From NCBI RefSeq assembly GCF_001905845.1, contig NZ_LIVZ01000003.1, positions 679,721 to 743,720 on the forward strand: DNA of 64,000 nucleotides, given 5' to 3'. Of the stretch, positions 61,762-64,000 are shown one piece after another (the stretch's first letter is position 1; each line of letters opens with the position of its first letter). Below the pieces are notes generated by a model. That model saw only the letters and a program-made list of their open reading frames with translations. It had not been told where the DNA came from and made no database searches. The stretch comes from Streptomyces sp. TSRI0107 (GTDB taxonomy: Bacteria; Actinomycetota; Actinomycetes; Streptomycetales; Streptomycetaceae). The position numbers and the translations under genes are program-made.

Positions 61762-62943
61762 GTGGCGACGGGAGAGACCGGTGACGGTCTGCTGGAGGAA
61801 TTCCTCGCCGACCCCGAGACCCCGGCGCTGGACCTGACCACCGCACTGGCCCGCTGCTCCAAGGCGCTCGGCCTGCAGCACTCCGTGGTCTACCTGGCGG
61901 ACCTCCAGCAGCGTCGGCTCATCCCGCTCACCGACGTCGCCTCCGCCCTGCCCATCGACGAGTCGCTGGCCGGCTGGACCTACCGCACCCAGTCGCTGCG
62001 CGTGGAGGAGTCCGAGACCGGCGGGATGACGGCATGGCTGCCGCTCGTGGACGGCGCGGAGCGGCTAGGCGTCCTCGCGGTGAACCAGCCCGCCCTGACC
62101 CCGCAGTCCCTGCGCCGCAGCCGCTCCCTCGCCACCCTGCTGGCGATGATGGTCACCTCCAAACGGGCCTACAAGGAGACCTTCGTACGGCGGACCAGGA
62201 CCGAGCCGATGCGGCTGCCCGCGGAGATGCTGCGCGCCTTCCTGCCGCCGCGCACCATCGGCACCGCGCACGTGGTGTCGACGGCCGTCCTGGAACCCGC
62301 GTACGAACTCGGCGGCGACGCGTTCGACCACTCGCTCACCGAGACCACCCTGCACGCGTCCGTCCTCGACGCCATGGGCCACAACCTGGCCTCCGGGCTG
62401 ACCACCGCGGTGTCGCTGGCCGCGTGCCGCAACGCCCGCCGCACCGGCGCCGACCTGCCGGAACTCGTCAAGTGCGTCGACGACGCGCTGTCGGAATGGC
62501 TGCCGGACCAGTTCTGCACCGGTGTGCTCCTCCAGCTGGACCTGCACAGCGGCCTGCTGCGCTGGAGCAACTGCGGGCATCCGGCACCGCTGCTGATCCG
62601 CGACCGGCGGCTGCTCGTCGACGCGATGGAGCGGGAGGCGGATCCGCCGATGGGACTGCCGGCGCTGCTCACCGACCGGCCGCGGGTGACCCACGAGATC
62701 GAACTGCATCCCGGCGACCGGGTGCTGCTGTACACGGACGGCGTCACCGAGGCGCGGACCCGCGACGGCGAGATGTTCGGCCTGGAGCGGTTCGTCGACG
62801 AGGTCATCCGGGCCACCGCCGCGGGCGAGCTGGCCCCGGAGACCCTGCGCCGGCTGATCCACTCCATCCTCGACGCCCAGCCCGGCCGGCTCCGTGACGA
62901 CGCGACGATCCTGATGATCGAGTGGTGGCCGCCGACGGGCTGA
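61762..62943 (+). CDS. GAF domain-PP2C (SpoIIE/RsbU-type) serine phosphatase
   Basis: A 393-residue protein. The N-terminal GAF-like sensor (about 30-140, LTTALARCSKALGLQHSVVYLADLQ) is followed by a PP2C/SpoIIE domain with metal-binding blocks ELGGDAFDHS, VLDAMGHNLAS, LYTDGVTEARTRDGEMFG and LRDDATILMIEWW. Such enzymes dephosphorylate anti-anti-sigma factors. Streptomyces has many, and the target here is unknown. GTG 61762 has GAGGGGAGA upstream; an in-frame ATG at 61732 is less likely. The SigB-like remnant beside it supports a stress-sigma context. Confidence 0.87.
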   Translation: MATGETGDGLLEEFLADPETPALDLTTALARCSKALGLQHSVVYLADLQQRRLIPLTDVASALPIDESLAGWTYRTQSLRVEESETGGMTAWLPLVDGAERLGVLAVNQPALTPQSLRRSRSLATLLAMMVTSKRAYKETFVRRTRTEPMRLPAEMLRAFLPPRTIGTAHVVSTAVLEPAYELGGDAFDHSLTETTLHASVLDAMGHNLASGLTTAVSLAACRNARRTGADLPELVKCVDDALSEWLPDQFCTGVLLQLDLHSGLLRWSNCGHPAPLLIRDRRLLVDAMEREADPPMGLPALLTDRPRVTHEIELHPGDRVLLYTDGVTEARTRDGEMFGLERFVDEVIRATAAGELAPETLRRLIHSILDAQPGRLRDDATILMIEWWPPTG

Positions 62944-62950
62944 GCCCGGC

Positions 62951-63814
62951 TCACTTCAGCAGGCGGGACAGTCTGCGGTCGGCCAGGGGCTTGCCGCCGG
63001 TCTGGCACGTCGGGCAGTACTGCAGCGAGGAGTCGCTGAAGGACACCTCGCGGATGGTGTCGCCGCACACCGGGCAGGGCTCGCCGGTGCGGCCGTGGAC
63101 CCGCAGCCCGCTCTTCTTCTCGGCCTTGAGCCGCCCCGCGGCCACCCCGCGGGAGCGTTCGACCGCGTCCGTGAGGGTGGTGCGCAGGGCCGCGTAGAGG
63201 CGGTGGATCTCCTCCGGGGTCAGCGACGCGGCCAGTTTGAACGGGGACATCCGAGCGGCGTGCAGGATCTCGTCGGAGTAGGCGTTGCCCACCCCGGCGA
63301 TCAGGCTCTGGTCGCGCAGCGCGCCCTTCAGCTGCCGGCGCTCGCCGGCCAGCAGGGCGGCGAGGCGGGCCTCGTCGAAGTCGTCGGCGAGCGGGTCGGG
63401 GCCGAGCCGGGAGACCCCGGGGACCTCAGCCGGGTCGTGGACGACGTACACCGCGAGCCGCTTCTGGGTGCCGGCCTCGGTCAGGTCGAAGCCGGCACCG
63501 GTCTCCAGGGCGACCCGCAGCGCCAGGGGACCCTTGCCGGGGCGGGGCGGGCCGTCGGGCAGGCGGTCCTTCCACTGGAGCCAGCCGGCCCGGGCCAGAT
63601 GGGTGACGAGATGCGGGCCGCCGTCCGTGGCGAGGTCGAGGAACTTGCCGTACCGCCGCACGGCGGTGACCTCGTGGCCCTCCATGGCGGCGAGCGGGGG
63701 GTCGTACGTCTTCAGGACGCTGATCGCGACGGGCAGCACCCGGACGATCTCGTGTCCCACCAGGTGTTCGGTCAGGAAGTCCTTGAGCGCTTCGACCTCG
63801 GGCAGTTCCGGCAT
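62951..63814 (-). CDS. Formamidopyrimidine-DNA glycosylase/endonuclease VIII family protein
   Basis: A 287-residue Fpg/Nei protein. It starts MPELPEVEALKDFL, where Pro2 and Glu3 are catalytic after Met removal. A lysine is in VRRYGKFLDL, and the H2TH segment holds DQSLIAGVGNAYSDEILHAARMSP. The C-terminal zinc finger reads CPVCGDTI...CPTC. It excises oxidised bases and cleaves abasic sites. The main mutM of Streptomyces lies beside ribonuclease III; this is a second member. It converges with the phosphatase, 7 bases apart. Confidence 0.9.
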   Translation of the reverse strand: MPELPEVEALKDFLTEHLVGHEIVRVLPVAISVLKTYDPPLAAMEGHEVTAVRRYGKFLDLATDGGPHLVTHLARAGWLQWKDRLPDGPPRPGKGPLALRVALETGAGFDLTEAGTQKRLAVYVVHDPAEVPGVSRLGPDPLADDFDEARLAALLAGERRQLKGALRDQSLIAGVGNAYSDEILHAARMSPFKLAASLTPEEIHRLYAALRTTLTDAVERSRGVAAGRLKAEKKSGLRVHGRTGEPCPVCGDTIREVSFSDSSLQYCPTCQTGGKPLADRRLSRLLK

Positions 63815-63850
63815 ACGTCCAGACTGCCACCGGGCACCGGCGCCCACCCC

Positions 63851-64000
63851 CTAGGTGGTGTCTCGCCGATCATGCCGGGCTCGCGGCGCCTGGCACCGCG
63901 CCTCGCCGCGTTGTCGTCACTCGCCGATGCGCCGCATCGACTCCCTCCTCCGCCTTGCGATGCACGGCACCAGACGCCGCTCCCTGATCCGGCCTGATCG
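63851..64000. mobile_element. MITE-like element, copy C, inverted, cut by window end
   Basis: CTAG (63851-63854) is followed by GTGGTGTCTCGCCGATCATG, the terminus equal to the right end of copy A. The rest is the reverse complement of copy A with about 6 differences in 150 bases. The far terminus and second CTAG are outside the window. The hairpin is present with one arm base changed (C to T, a G-T wobble in RNA). It lies 37 bases upstream of the Fpg start. Confidence 0.8.

Overview
The window is high-GC actinobacterial DNA. Codon use, GTG/TTG starts, mycothiol-era redox genes, the ergothioneine operon and secreted hydrolases all fit a Streptomyces chromosome. From about 8.6 kb onward the gene order resembles, from memory, the S. 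coelicolor SCO088x-SCO094x region (thioredoxin, egtABCD, ornithine-lipid genes, a second sdhCAB, RmdA). No rRNA, tRNA, CRISPR array or large biosynthetic cluster was seen.

Left end (1-8.5 kb): an aromatic-acid catabolic block. It begins with the tail of a 3-oxoacid CoA-transferase A gene and its B gene. A divergently spaced promoter with a 31-bp near-perfect palindrome follows. Next come 3-hydroxybenzoate 6-hydroxylase-like monooxygenase, gentisate 1,2-dioxygenase, an FAH-family acylpyruvate hydrolase, MarR and IclR regulators and an aromatic-acid MFS importer. A 5'-shortened tyrosine recombinase and about 480 bp of non-coding DNA close this block, suggesting an accessory segment.

8.6-25 kb: pirin with a divergent MarR and a coupled winged-helix gene, a TPR protein, a PepSY membrane protein, peptide deformylase, and a disulfide oxidoreductase beside a thioredoxin that has a clear sigma-R type promoter. 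A LacI regulator, a TetR/FMN-reductase pair with two operators, FkbM methyltransferase, TerC, a MetF-like protein, a VOC protein, an amidase, a lone PemK-like toxin and a secreted GH5 cellulase follow.

25-45.4 kb: a bacterial PARG-like gene sits divergent to egtABCD, which is complete for ergothioneine except egtE. Then come an orphan sugar-binding lipoprotein, dodecin, a HAD phosphatase, a luciferase-like oxidoreductase, a short UvrA2, an S37 peptidase, olsB-olsA (ornithine lipid), a hypothetical protein, sdhCAB and its divergent LysR regulator with an operator.

45.4-54.4 kb: signalling and cell surface. A DUF574 methyltransferase is translationally coupled to the PAS-GGDEF-EAL protein RmdA. 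An envelope group follows: four-repeat lipoprotein, proline-rich wall-spanning protein, DUF4239 protein, a giant Gly/Asn/Gln repeat protein, a class F sortase and a Tat-type polysaccharide deacetylase.

54.5-64 kb: universal stress protein, amino-acid permease, alpha/beta hydrolase with divergent MarR and twin operators, CapA lipoprotein, ECF sigma factor, hypothetical protein, zinc-binding anti-sigma factor, a SigB-like remnant, a GAF-PP2C phosphatase and an Fpg/Nei glycosylase.

Three copies of a small (about 160-185 bp) non-coding mobile element lie at 32.8, 60.5 and 63.9 kb. They have terminal inverted repeats, CTAG target duplications and a conserved 19-bp hairpin. The hairpin shows a compensatory base change between copies, and one copy carries different termini. 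This element family and the repeat-protein/sortase surface module are the most interesting structures in the window.
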